NCBI GenBank assembly: GCA_947169885.1
Contig: CAMVRM010000002.1
Coordinates: forward strand, 82,820-146,819
Origin: an uncultured Ruminococcus sp.
GTDB lineage: Bacteria; Bacillota; Clostridia; Oscillospirales; Ruminococcaceae
DNA length: 64,000 nucleotides
Reading direction: 5' to 3'
Under the pieces are notes generated by a model. It did no database searches, was not told the DNA's origin, and saw only the letters and a program-made list of their open reading frames with translations. Below are positions 41,822-50,178 of the stretch, piece by piece (position 1 is the first letter of the stretch; every line of letters begins with the position of its first letter). The position numbers were made by a program, and so were the translations under genes.

Positions 41822-43411
41822 ATGGGAAATGTAATTATTATCGGTGCAGGGCTGTCGGGACTGTCGGCGGCGATGACCCTTGCGGAAAAAGGACAAAGCT
41901 CTCTGCTGGTATCGGCACAGCCGTCTGAGCGTGCGCAGTCGGTGCTTGCGGAGGGCGGCTTCAATGCGGCGGCTGACACAATGGGCGAAAATGACAGCAC
42001 TGCGCTGCATTTTGAGGACACGATGAAAGGCGGAGTGTATCTTGCAGACCCGAACGCTTGTGCGGCGCTTGCGGAAAATGCTCCAAAACTGCTTGAAAAG
42101 CTTATCTCGCTGGGAGCGGCGTTCAACATGGCTGACGGCAAGCCTGTGCTGAGGAATTTCGGCGGTCAGAAGAAAAAGCGCACCGCTTACGCCAAGGCAA
42201 GCACGGGTAAAATGATAATGTCGGCGCTTATTGATGAAGTTCGCAGGTACGAATCAAAGGGTCTTGTGACCCGTTATCCGCATCATAAGTTTGTGTCGCT
42301 CATAGTTTCGGACGGCGAGTGCTGCGGTGTTTTCGTTCAGGATATTTACACGAAAAAGATAACTGCGATGTTCGGGAGCGTTATACTCTGCTGTGGCGGC
42401 ATGAACGGATTTTTCCCCGAGATGACAACGGGAACGACTGCGAACAGCGGTTATGTTCAGGCTGAAATTTTTTCGCAGGGGGTCGCTTTTGCGAATCTTG
42501 AAATGCTTCAATATCACCCGACAACTATCGGCATACCCGGCAAGCGCTGTCTTGTTACCGAAGCCGCAAGGGGTGAGGGCGGCAGGCTGTTTATCAAACG
42601 AAACGGCGGAAATTACTACTTTATGGAAGAAAAATATCCTGAGCTGAAAAACCTTATGCCTCGTGATGTTGTTTCTCGTGAGATGTATCTCACACGGCGG
42701 CAGACCGACTGCGAGGGCGAAGTGATGCTTGACATGACAGGGCTTTCGGAGCAGGTGTGGAGCGAACGTCTGCCCGACTTGCGGCAGGAACTGAAAGAAC
42801 AGCTGGGTCTTGACCCTGCAAAAGAGCCTGTTCCCGTGCGTGAGGGGATACACTATTTTATGGGCGGCATTTTTGTCGATGAGTTCCACCGAACGTGCAT
42901 GAGGGGTCTTTATGCGGCAGGGGAGTGCGCCTGCCAGTATCACGGAGCTAACCGCCTCGGAGGAAATTCTATGCTTGGGGCGGTCTACGGCGGTTCAAAA
43001 GCGGCACAGCAGGCGTTAGCTGACGGCGTGAAGAGCGCTGAGGGTGCGGCTGACATGAGCAAGGCGGCTTTTGAAGAAGCAAGACCTGTGTTCATTAAGA
43101 AGATAAGCGATATACTTCTCGGTGCGCTGGGGATCGTGCGCAATGAGCAGACGCTGAGAGCGGCGCTTGACGAACTTGGCAGGCTGTCGGGAAGCAATTC
43201 GGACGAAACTGCACGGCTTGAACTTGCGAGGGCTATGCTCATGTCTGCGGCAGAGCGCAGAGAGAGCAGGGGTGCGCATTTCAGGGAGGACTATCCCGAA
43301 AAGGACGAACGACTGCGCAGGACGCTTGTCGCACAGTTGAAGAACGGCGAGGTCGCACTTGAATTTCGTGATCTGCCCGAAAGGAGGGTCGGCGATGAAG
43401 CTCAGACTTGA
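41822..43411 (+). CDS. frdA: Fumarate reductase/succinate dehydrogenase flavoprotein subunit
   Basis: 529 aa. FAD-binding start VIIIGAGLSGLSAAMTLAEKG; SVLAEGGFNAA with the usual neighbourhood of the flavin-linking loop; NLEMLQYHPTTIG; CLVTEAARGEGG; MPRDVVSREM; HYFMGGIFVDE and GECACQYHGANRLGGNS. Catalytic His/Arg positions are represented. The protein is shorter than most FrdA (about 580-600) and lacks part of the C-terminal helical end. It reduces fumarate using electrons from the FrdB iron-sulfur chain. Starts two bases after frdC stops. Confidence 0.9.
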   Translation: MGNVIIIGAGLSGLSAAMTLAEKGQSSLLVSAQPSERAQSVLAEGGFNAAADTMGENDSTALHFEDTMKGGVYLADPNACAALAENAPKLLEKLISLGAAFNMADGKPVLRNFGGQKKKRTAYAKASTGKMIMSALIDEVRRYESKGLVTRYPHHKFVSLIVSDGECCGVFVQDIYTKKITAMFGSVILCCGGMNGFFPEMTTGTTANSGYVQAEIFSQGVAFANLEMLQYHPTTIGIPGKRCLVTEAARGEGGRLFIKRNGGNYYFMEEKYPELKNLMPRDVVSREMYLTRRQTDCEGEVMLDMTGLSEQVWSERLPDLRQELKEQLGLDPAKEPVPVREGIHYFMGGIFVDEFHRTCMRGLYAAGECACQYHGANRLGGNSMLGAVYGGSKAAQQALADGVKSAEGAADMSKAAFEEARPVFIKKISDILLGALGIVRNEQTLRAALDELGRLSGSNSDETARLELARAMLMSAAERRESRGAHFREDYPEKDERLRRTLVAQLKNGEVALEFRDLPERRVGDEAQT

Positions 43412-44141
43412 TATTCTGCGGAGGAAGAACGCCGACTCAGAGCCGTATCTTCAAAGCATCATGTTCGAGACTGACAACGAGAATGCGACTGTTGCGTTTG
43501 CACTGACGAACATTTGTTCGGGTGAGAATGTGACAGATGTTGAAGGCAAGCCTGTTTCGCCGATCGTCTGGGAACACAGCTGTCTGCAAAAGAAGTGCGG
43601 AGCGTGCGCCATGGTGATAGGTTCAAGACCGAGACTTGCCTGTGATGCACGGCTTGCGGAGTTTGCGGCTGAGGGCTTTGTGCGGATAGAGCCGCTGAAA
43701 AAATTCCCCGTTGTTGCCGATCTTATGGTTGACAGATCGGCGGTGTTTGATGCGCTGAAAACGCTTGGAGTGTGGGCAAACGGCGAAGTCGGAGCGCCTG
43801 ACAGGACGGATGAAACAGCTTATGAAGCGTCAAGGTGTCTGCAATGCGGCTGTTGTCTTGAAGTCTGCCCGAATTTTTATGCAGGGGGAGATTTCTTCGG
43901 CATGGCGGCGGCTGTTCCTGCTTCACGGCTCATAGACCAGCTTGACCCCGAACAGCGCAAAGAGCTATCGGCAGGCTACCGCAAAAAAGTATATAACGGC
44001 TGTGGAAAATCGCTCGCCTGCCGTGACATTTGCCCTGCGCACATAGACATTGAAAAGCTTATGTCGGCTTCAAATTCGGCGGCGGTGTGGAGCAGACTGC
44101 ACGCACTGTTCGGCAGAAAAAACAGAGGTGTTAAAAAATGA
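43395..44141 (+). CDS. frdB: Fumarate reductase/succinate dehydrogenase iron-sulfur subunit
   Basis: 248 aa from the ATG at 43395, which has AAGGAGGG upstream and overlaps the frdA end by 17 bases. [2Fe-2S] cysteines: NICSGEN and CLQKKCGACAMV...RLAC. A ferredoxin-like part follows with CLQCGCCLEVCP and a last group SLACRDICP for the 4Fe/3Fe clusters. It links the diheme cytochrome to the flavoprotein at the inner face of the membrane. Confidence 0.9.
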   Translation: MKLRLDILRRKNADSEPYLQSIMFETDNENATVAFALTNICSGENVTDVEGKPVSPIVWEHSCLQKKCGACAMVIGSRPRLACDARLAEFAAEGFVRIEPLKKFPVVADLMVDRSAVFDALKTLGVWANGEVGAPDRTDETAYEASRCLQCGCCLEVCPNFYAGGDFFGMAAAVPASRLIDQLDPEQRKELSAGYRKKVYNGCGKSLACRDICPAHIDIEKLMSASNSAAVWSRLHALFGRKNRGVKK

Positions 44142-44626
44142 GACGCAAGGACAGGGAAGTGACCGACTTTAAGACGATAGTCGGCATTATTGACGAGTGC
44201 GAAATTTTGCGGATAGGGCTTGCGGACGGCGAGTTTCCTTATATCGTGCCGCTGAATTTTGCTTACACCTGCAATGGTGAACAAATTGAACTTTATGTTC
44301 ATGGTGCAAAGGCAGGCAGGAAGTATGAACTGATGCAGAGGAACAAAAAATGCACATTTGAAATGGATATTCCGCTTAAAATGGACTGCCTGACCGACAA
44401 AAAGGACGTTACCATGCGCTACAAGTGCGTTATGGGGACGGCTGACATAACTTTTCTCGAGGGCGAGGAAAAACAGTCGGCGATAGACGGCATAATTATG
44501 GCTCGTCACGCCGAAACACAGAATTTTGACTACAACAGGGGCATGGTTGCGGCAACGGCTGTCGCACGGCTCACTGTGACGAGCATCACCGCCAAGGTAA
44601 ATCCGCTGGGTGGCGGTGCGGATTAA
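44138..44626 (+). CDS. Pyridoxamine 5'-phosphate oxidase-like flavin-binding protein
   Basis: 162 aa, starting in an ATGA overlap with frdB. It shows the NimA/PNPOx-like pattern: ECEILRIGLADGEFPYIVPLNFAY, ELYVHGAKAGRKYELMQRNKKCTFEMD, and YKCVMGTADITFLEG. Such small split-barrel proteins bind FMN or F420-type cofactors; many are annotated 5-nitroimidazole antibiotic resistance proteins. Co-translation with fumarate reductase suggests a redox-related role, but the substrate is not known. Confidence 0.85.
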   Translation: MRRKDREVTDFKTIVGIIDECEILRIGLADGEFPYIVPLNFAYTCNGEQIELYVHGAKAGRKYELMQRNKKCTFEMDIPLKMDCLTDKKDVTMRYKCVMGTADITFLEGEEKQSAIDGIIMARHAETQNFDYNRGMVAATAVARLTVTSITAKVNPLGGGAD

Positions 44627-44647
44627 ATTTTTTTCGGAGGGATAATC

Positions 44648-45172
44648 ATGAACACGTTAGAAGCTATCAAAACAAGAAGAAGCTGCCGAAATTTCAAGCC
44701 GGATATGCCGCCAAAGGCACTTATCGAGCAGGTGTGCGAGGCAGGAACTTACGCTCCGACAGGCATGAACAGGCAAGCTCCTGTCATCATTGCTGTTACC
44801 AAAAAGGAGCTGAGGGACAGGCTCGCAGTTATGAATTCTGCCTTTATGGGCAAGGGTGAGGACTTTGACCCGTTCTATGGTGCGCCTGCGGTGCTTATCG
44901 TGCTTGCTGACAAAAATGTGCCGACTGAGGTGTATGACGGTTCACTCGTTATGGGTACGCTTATGCTTGCGGCGCATGAACTGGGGCTTGCAAGCTGCTG
45001 GATACACCGTGCGAAGCAGGAATTCGAGACAGACGAATGCAAAGAACTTCTCAAAACACTCGGTATCGAGGGCAACTATGATGGCATCGGACACGTTGCG
45101 CTGGGCTACGCCGCCTCCGAACCGAATGCCGCACCGCCGAGAAAAGACGGATATGTGACTTTTGTTGAATAA
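44648..45172 (+). CDS. Nitroreductase family protein
   Basis: 174 aa, CGGAGGG before the ATG. FMN-binding start TRRSCRNFKPDMPP, ACTYAPTGMNRQAPVI-like segment (AGTYAPTGMNRQAP), MGTLMLAAHELGLASCWIH and GHVALGYAASEP. The family reduces nitro compounds, quinones or flavins with NAD(P)H as a dimer. Last gene of the frd operon, 21 bases after the PNPOx-like gene. Confidence 0.9.
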   Translation: MNTLEAIKTRRSCRNFKPDMPPKALIEQVCEAGTYAPTGMNRQAPVIIAVTKKELRDRLAVMNSAFMGKGEDFDPFYGAPAVLIVLADKNVPTEVYDGSLVMGTLMLAAHELGLASCWIHRAKQEFETDECKELLKTLGIEGNYDGIGHVALGYAASEPNAAPPRKDGYVTFVE

Positions 45173-45175
45173 GCG

Positions 45176-45214
45176 AATGACCGTCGGGGAGCTGACTTCC
45201 TGACGGTCATTTTT
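45176..45214 (+). terminator. Terminator of the frd operon
   Basis: AATGACCGTC pairs with GACGGTCATT and is followed by TTTT. Confidence 0.9.
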
Positions 45215-45255
45215 ATGGGATGTATTGTAGGAGAATTTATGCGTTGAAATTTTGC

Positions 45256-47334
45256 TTATCTGCGTCTTTTAACGATGAAAGCGGCTGCGGCGACAAGACC
45301 GACTGTGCCGAAAGCTATGCCGCTCGCTGTGCCTGTTGAGGGGTTCGCATCGGTGCTTGCGGCAGTTGTAGTTGTTGTGGTGGTTGTTGTTGCAGCTGCT
45401 GCGGTGGAAGTTGAAGCAGCTGTGGAAGTTGAAGTCGAAGCAGAAGAAGTTTCGGAAGAAGTGGTTTCGGAGTTTGTTTCCTCGCTGACTGTGCCGGTGG
45501 TGTCGGGTACAGTAGGTGCGGAAGAACCGCCGACAGTTGTTTCAGCTGTCTGAGTGCCGTTGACATAGAGGTAGTAGGTCATGCCTTCTTCGAGCGCTTC
45601 ATCGGAGAACACGATGTGGTTGGCACTCTTGACAGCCGCTGCGGAGTAAAGTACATTTCCGTCAGCATCTTTTATCTCAAAAGTGTCGCCGCTGTTCAGT
45701 GATATAGCCGAGCCGCCCATGTCACCTGTTGGAGGTGTGAACGGTTCGCCCGAATCAGTCCAGCCCTCGGGCGGTTCGGGACGTTCACCCGAATCAGTCC
45801 AACCCTCGGGCGGTTCGGGACGTTCGCCCGAATCAGTCCAGCCCTCGGGCGGTTCGGGACGTTCGCCTGAATCAGTCCAGCCCTCGGGCGGTTCGGGACG
45901 TTCGCCCGAATCAGTCCAATCCTCGGGAGGCTCGCCCTCGCCTGCACCTGTCCAGTCATCATGGCTACCGAAACCGCCGCCCATTCCGCCGTCCATGCCG
46001 CCTGCGCCGAATGAGATGTACTTACCCGAAGTGGGAGTAGTAGCCATTCGAGCCATGCCGACACCGAGCAATGTGCCGCCCGTGATGTTGAAGCTGCTGC
46101 CGAAATCGCCGTTATCGAGCGCCGCATTATCTCCGTTTGACGAGCCGAAGACCTCAGTCCTGCCGCCCGAAACGTTTATATCGCCGTTGGAATCAAGACC
46201 GTCACCGTCAGCGTTGATGTACCAGTCACCGCCCGAAATGTTTATCTCAAAAGCATAACCTGTGAGGTCGCTGTTTGCCGCATTCACGCCGTCATCGCTC
46301 GACCTTACCGAACCGTAGCCCGAGATCAGGTTGACAACTGCGCCCTCAAAGCCTTCACAGCTGTTCTCGACAATGATGTTCGGAGCAGTATCGCCGCCGC
46401 CGATGTTGAGGAAATAATCGGAATGTATGCCGTCATCGCCTGCGTTAATTGTGATGTTTCCGCCGAGAATGTTCAGATTTTCACTGCCATCTGTACCGTT
46501 TAAATGAATTGCATCGTCCGCAGCGGTAACGTTTATCTCACCGCCCGTTATGTTCATCTCGCTGTCAGCAACGATCCCGTCATCGCCTGCGTTTATGTTT
46601 ATATTTCCGCCCGAGATGTTCACGATCGCAGCAGAAGTCTCGTCATCTTCATCGGGGGAGGATTTCAGACCGTCACCGTCAGCGGTCAGATCGAGCGTTC
46701 CGCCGTTGACGTTCACACTTCCGTCACTTGCAAGTGCATTGTTCGCCGCCGTTATGTTGAGCGTTACGCCGTCATTGACCGTGATATTTGCCGACTCGCC
46801 GCCCTTGATGCCGTTTTTGCAGCCAGAACCGTCAGCGTTCAGCACGCCCGAGCCGCTGAACGTTACCGATGCACCTGTTTTCAGCTTGACTGCCGCACCC
46901 TCGAAAGCATCTGCGACCGTTTCGTCCTCTGATTCCTCGTTTGCAGGGTCTTCCTTGTCAGTTAGCGTGTTTTCGCCCTCGAGAACGATTTCTGCGGAAG
47001 CCTCCTTGCCTATTTTCAAAGGAGTGGTCGCTGAGGAAGTGAGCCGAATGTCCGACAGCACCAGCACAACGCCCTCAGTGCCTTTTTTGACGGTGATGCT
47101 GCCCTCGGCGCACTCACCTGTCACAACATAAGTTCCTGCGGCGCTGATTGTGAGCGAAGTTCCGTCTATCTCAAAGCCCTCACCCTCAGCTGAGGCGGTC
47201 ACTTCGCTGTCGCTGAATGTGAACACGTTGTCCGCCGACTCGTCAAATGCAAATGCCGAAAGTCCTGTCTGTGATATAAAAAGCGCAGCCGATGCCGCCG
47301 CCGAAATTATCTTTCCTGTAAGTCTTGCTTTCAT
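45256..47334 (-). CDS. Surface beta-helix (Cthe_2159/DUF4353-like) protein with NPxTG signal
   Basis: 692 aa, preceded by AAGGAGG. Signal peptide to about residue 29. A region of about 420 residues has repeated short strands with NISGGNININAGDDG, LNILGGNITINAGDDG and similar, the beta-helix pattern of Cthe_2159-like carbohydrate-binding proteins, known to bind acidic plant polysaccharides such as pectin. Then five repeats of a PPEGWTDSGERPE unit, a small beta domain, and a Thr/Ser/Ala linker ending NPSTG, a hydrophobic stretch and KRRR. It is likely wall-anchored and may hold substrate near the cell. Four direct repeats upstream suggest control by a response regulator. Confidence 0.85.
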   Translation of the reverse strand: MKARLTGKIISAAASAALFISQTGLSAFAFDESADNVFTFSDSEVTASAEGEGFEIDGTSLTISAAGTYVVTGECAEGSITVKKGTEGVVLVLSDIRLTSSATTPLKIGKEASAEIVLEGENTLTDKEDPANEESEDETVADAFEGAAVKLKTGASVTFSGSGVLNADGSGCKNGIKGGESANITVNDGVTLNITAANNALASDGSVNVNGGTLDLTADGDGLKSSPDEDDETSAAIVNISGGNININAGDDGIVADSEMNITGGEINVTAADDAIHLNGTDGSENLNILGGNITINAGDDGIHSDYFLNIGGGDTAPNIIVENSCEGFEGAVVNLISGYGSVRSSDDGVNAANSDLTGYAFEINISGGDWYINADGDGLDSNGDINVSGGRTEVFGSSNGDNAALDNGDFGSSFNITGGTLLGVGMARMATTPTSGKYISFGAGGMDGGMGGGFGSHDDWTGAGEGEPPEDWTDSGERPEPPEGWTDSGERPEPPEGWTDSGERPEPPEGWTDSGERPEPPEGWTDSGEPFTPPTGDMGGSAISLNSGDTFEIKDADGNVLYSAAAVKSANHIVFSDEALEEGMTYYLYVNGTQTAETTVGGSSAPTVPDTTGTVSEETNSETTSSETSSASTSTSTAASTSTAAAATTTTTTTTTAASTDANPSTGTASGIAFGTVGLVAAAAFIVKRRR
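45748..45940. repeat. 39-bp tandem repeats in the beta-helix protein gene
   Basis: About five units encode PPE(G/D)WTDSGERPE in the minus-strand gene. The middle units differ at only a few third-codon positions, indicating recent expansion and possible length variation. Confidence 0.9.
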
Positions 47335-47363
47335 GTTTGTTTCCTCCTTGATACTTCATGCAG

Positions 47364-47389
47364 TTTAATGTGATTTACCTTACATTAAA
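47364..47389. promoter_or_regulatory. Inverted repeat in the beta-helix gene leader
   Basis: TTTAATGT (47364-47371) and ACATTAAA (47382-47389) form a perfect 8-bp inverted repeat with a 10-base spacer, just downstream of the -10. Possible operator or leader hairpin. Confidence 0.5.
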
Positions 47390-47390
47390 T

Positions 47391-47445
47391 AGTATAGTTT
47401 AGCAGCCTTAAATGAACTTTAAGCTGTACTTTAAATAGACTTTAA
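47391..47445 (-). promoter_or_regulatory. Promoter with four TTAAAG direct repeats
   Basis: On the minus strand TTAAAG occurs at 47440-47445, 47429-47434, 47417-47422 and as TTAAGG at 47406-47411: spacings 11, 12 and 11 bases, one helix turn. The -10 TATACT (47391-47396) follows, but no good -35 is present. This layout is typical of sites for OmpR/PhoB-family response regulators (compare the PhoP boxes of Bacillus). Confidence 0.65.
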
Positions 47446-47523
47446 CTTATTTGTAAGTGCAAAAATCGGAGAAATAGCGAGAATTCAAGAGTATATGTGA
47501 GATATTCTGCGTTATGTTTTTAC

Positions 47524-47552
47524 TTGACAAATTTAAGTTTGTACTATATAAT
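47524..47552 (+). promoter_or_regulatory. Consensus promoter of the serine hydrolase gene
   Basis: TTGACA (47524-47529), 17 bp, TATAAT (47547-47552). Confidence 0.9.
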
Positions 47553-47572
47553 TAGTCTGAGAGGTGAATTTA

Positions 47573-48400
47573 ATGTTAGAACAATTGATAAATATTACCG
47601 ATTCACAGGGCATCAAGATTCTTGCAGCTGAGGTGTTTCTGGACGGCGTGACCGAGGTTCTCAACGCTGATGAGCGTCTGCCTGTTTATTCCGTAACGAA
47701 GTCGGTGACATCTGCGGCGTTTGCGCTTGCCTGCGATGACGGACTTGTTTCGCCCGAGATGCCGCTTGCACAGTTTCTTGACGGCGAAGCAGATTTTCCA
47801 AAAGCGCTGGCACAGATGCCTTTTGAGCGTTTCCTTACCATGACGGCAGGGAAGTATCCTTTTCGTCCCGAGGGTGATAACTGGTTAAAGAACATATGTT
47901 CACTAGATACCGACTATACCGATACTGATTATCACTACTCGAATATTCCTGCGTATCTTGTTGGTGCGGCGCTCGAAAATGCAGTCGGCGGTGAACTTAT
48001 GAAGTATCTCGACGAACGTTTGTTCTCTAAACTCGGCATAAGCGGTCTTACTTATAAAAAAAGTCCCGAGGGACATTTTTACGGTGCAACGGGCATGGAG
48101 ATCAGCGCTCATGAACTTGCACTGCTGGGCAGGCTTTTTCTGCAAAACGGCGTTTGGGATGGTGTGCCGATCATCTCGGAAAGTGCGGTAAAACGTGCGG
48201 TTTCAGCTCATGTCAGCACAGGTTCGGGCGACAGTTACGGTTATTTCTTCCGAAACGCAGGCACGCACTTTTCAATGGTCGGGAAGTGGGGACAGCGATG
48301 TATTATCTGTCCGAATAAACGGCTTGCTGTTGCTTATTTATCGCACGAACCCGAGAATTCAGACAAGCTTTACAGACTTGTTCGCAGTGTGATACAATGA
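47573..48400 (+). CDS. Beta-lactamase-fold serine hydrolase (class C-like)
   Basis: 275 aa from the ATG at 47573, after GAGAGGTG; the GTG at 47564 is part of that site. Active-site motifs: VYSVTKSVTS (SxxK, Ser about 41), HYSNIPAYL (YxN type, about 121) and a KWGQR segment in place of the usual KTG/HTG. No signal peptide, so it is probably cytosolic. The family includes esterases, peptidases and penicillin-binding relatives; the cytosolic members act on small esters or peptides. Confidence 0.83.
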   Translation: MLEQLINITDSQGIKILAAEVFLDGVTEVLNADERLPVYSVTKSVTSAAFALACDDGLVSPEMPLAQFLDGEADFPKALAQMPFERFLTMTAGKYPFRPEGDNWLKNICSLDTDYTDTDYHYSNIPAYLVGAALENAVGGELMKYLDERLFSKLGISGLTYKKSPEGHFYGATGMEISAHELALLGRLFLQNGVWDGVPIISESAVKRAVSAHVSTGSGDSYGYFFRNAGTHFSMVGKWGQRCIICPNKRLAVAYLSHEPENSDKLYRLVRSVIQ

Positions 48401-48438
48401 AAAACGCTCAGTACGGCAGAAACTGTACTGAGCGTTTT
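48401..48438 (+). terminator. Rho-independent terminator
   Basis: AAAACGCTCAGTAC pairs with GTACTGAGCGTTTT directly after the serine hydrolase stop. Confidence 0.9.
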
Positions 48439-48454
48439 CTCCATAAAATAACAA

Positions 48455-48476
48455 AAGACGGAGTTTTCCCCGCCTT
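48455..48476 (-). terminator. Terminator of the fba-queT unit
   Basis: On the minus strand AAGGCGG..CCGTCTT (one mismatch) followed by TTGTTATTTT, about 80 bases beyond the queT stop. Confidence 0.55.
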
Positions 48477-48555
48477 CTGCTTCAGTATCTCTTAAAAACA
48501 CCGATGCTTTAAGAAACACCGAAATATCAACCGAAAGAACTACTGCTCTCTCTGA

Positions 48556-49062
48556 TTAGCTGATCGAACTGTCAATATCTGACAGCTGCTTCATGAACGA
48601 AGCATTCTTTTTCAGCGCCGCCAAAATGATATTGCCGACTATTGTTATGCAAACTATCTCACCGACAGCGACCTGACCCATGGAGAGCAGGAGCGGTGCG
48701 TCTAACATGACTTTCAACTCTATCCCGACGAACACTGCGTTGAATAAAACAGGAAAGAATGAAGCCGTCAGCGGATTGAGTTTTTTCCGCAGCAGATATA
48801 TACATAAACCTGAGAAAAGCGTTGCCAAAGTTCCGACCACCACATCAACAGCTCCGACAGGACTGAAAATGTTGGCGATAAGACAGCCAAGCGTTGTAGC
48901 GATCACATAGTCTTTGCTGAAAAGACACAGCAGCATGAGCATTTCTGCAATACGAAACTGTATACTTTGATAGGACATGAAACTAAGTCCGAGCGTTAGT
49001 ACTACATAAAGCGCAGCCAAAACTCCAACTCTGGTTATCCTGCGAGTACTGACAGACTCCAT
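48556..49062 (-). CDS. queT: QueT-family membrane protein (queuosine precursor uptake)
   Basis: 168 aa, with TTGGAGAG before the ATG. Five or six membrane segments: RVGVLAALYVVLTLGLSF, the family motif SIQFRIAEMLMLLCLF, GCLIANIFSPVGAVDVVVGT and FNAVFVGIEL. QueT proteins are the substrate-binding component of ECF-type transporters for queuosine precursors. No preQ1 riboswitch is visible in the 41 bases upstream. It follows fba on the same strand and is probably co-transcribed with it. Confidence 0.87.
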   Translation of the reverse strand: MESVSTRRITRVGVLAALYVVLTLGLSFMSYQSIQFRIAEMLMLLCLFSKDYVIATTLGCLIANIFSPVGAVDVVVGTLATLFSGLCIYLLRKKLNPLTASFFPVLFNAVFVGIELKVMLDAPLLLSMGQVAVGEIVCITIVGNIILAALKKNASFMKQLSDIDSSIS

Positions 49063-49103
49063 TAATTATCTCTCCAAGAAGAATTTTTTTTGCTAAGTGA
49101 CGA

Positions 49104-49967
49104 TCAAGCCTTGCCAACAGAACCGAACAGTTCCATCTTCTCCTTGACCTTAGCTTTGATAGCCTCGAATCCGGGAGCGAGAAGCTTTCTGGGGTCGAAG
49201 CCCTTGCCCTGCTTGTCCTTGCCTGCCTCAACGTAGCCTCTGGTTGCCTCAGCGAATACCAGCTGGCACTCAGTATTAACGTTGATCTTAGCAACGCCCA
49301 GCGAGATAGCCTTTGTGATCATGTCATCGGGGATACCTGTGCCGCCGTGCAGAACGAGAGGCATATCGCCAACGGTCTTGTTGATAGCTTCAAGAGTCTC
49401 AAAGCTCAGACCTTCCCAGTTTGCAGGGTAAACACCGTGGATATTGCCGATACCTGCTGCAAGGAAATCAACGCCCAGATCAGCGATCTGCTTGCACTCA
49501 GCAGGATCTGCGCACTCGCCCTTGCCGATAACGCCGTCTTCTTCGCCGCCGATAGCGCCGACCTCAGCTTCGATCGAAAGACCAAGACCGTGAGCAACGT
49601 TTACAAGCTCGGTCGTCTTTGCAACGTTCTCCTCGATAGGGAAGTGAGAACCATCGAACATGATAGAAGTGAAGCCTGCCTTGATGCACTTGTAGCAGCC
49701 CTCATAAGAACCGTGGTCGAGGTGGAGAGCAACGGGAACGGTGATGCCGAGAGACTTGTCCATAGCTGCAACCATAGCTGCAACAGTTTCAAAGCCGCAC
49801 ATATATTTGCCTGCACCCTCAGATACGCCGAGGATAACAGGGCTGTTAAGCTCCTGAGCGGTGAGAAGGATAGCCTTTGTCCACTCAAGGTTGTTGATGT
49901 TGAACTGACCTACTGCATATTTGCCTGCTCTTGCCTTGTCGAGCATTTCCTTAGCTGAAACTAACAT
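49104..49967 (-). CDS. fba: Class II fructose-1,6-bisphosphate aldolase
   Basis: 287 aa from the ATG at 49965-49967 (MLVSAKEMLDKARAGKYAVGQFN), with ACGGAGGTT upstream; the longer open frame begins near the -35 box. Zinc-site and active-site motifs: VALHLDHGSYEGC, EAEVGAIGGEEDG, GNIHGVYP and LVLHGGTGIPDDM, then KINVNTECQ. It is the glycolytic aldolase. Strong codon bias matches a highly expressed gene. Promoter at 50032-50060; leader holds GCAGTT TG AACTGC at 50004-50017, a possible operator. Confidence 0.96.
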   Translation of the reverse strand: MLVSAKEMLDKARAGKYAVGQFNINNLEWTKAILLTAQELNSPVILGVSEGAGKYMCGFETVAAMVAAMDKSLGITVPVALHLDHGSYEGCYKCIKAGFTSIMFDGSHFPIEENVAKTTELVNVAHGLGLSIEAEVGAIGGEEDGVIGKGECADPAECKQIADLGVDFLAAGIGNIHGVYPANWEGLSFETLEAINKTVGDMPLVLHGGTGIPDDMITKAISLGVAKINVNTECQLVFAEATRGYVEAGKDKQGKGFDPRKLLAPGFEAIKAKVKEKMELFGSVGKA

Positions 49968-50031
49968 TAAAATAACCTCCGTTATTAACTTTTTGGTCTC
50001 GAAGCAGTTTGAACTGCCTAACGATAGATAT

Positions 50032-50060
50032 ATTATACTCTTTTTCCGAGCAGATTTCAA
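50032..50060 (-). promoter_or_regulatory. Promoter of fba
   Basis: On the minus strand TTGAAA (50055-50060), 17 bp, TATAAT (50032-50037). Confidence 0.85.
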
Positions 50061-50149
50061 GACCTTTTCTTTTCTTTTACATTTGCTGACAATTTTTTTA
50101 ACATTTCCTTCATATCGATCAAGCTTACTATCCCTAGTTGATTTGTATG

Positions 50150-50177
50150 AAAAAAACTCCCCGAAGGGAGCTTTCTT
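50150..50177 (-). terminator. Terminator of xylA
   Basis: On the minus strand AGCTCCC TTCG GGGAGT followed by TTTTTT; a stable TTCG-type loop. Confidence 0.88.
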
Positions 50178-50178
50178 T

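Noticed and set aside
49063..49103. preQ1 riboswitch in front of queT
   Set aside because: Only 41 bases separate queT from fba and they show none of the preQ1 pseudoknot pattern.
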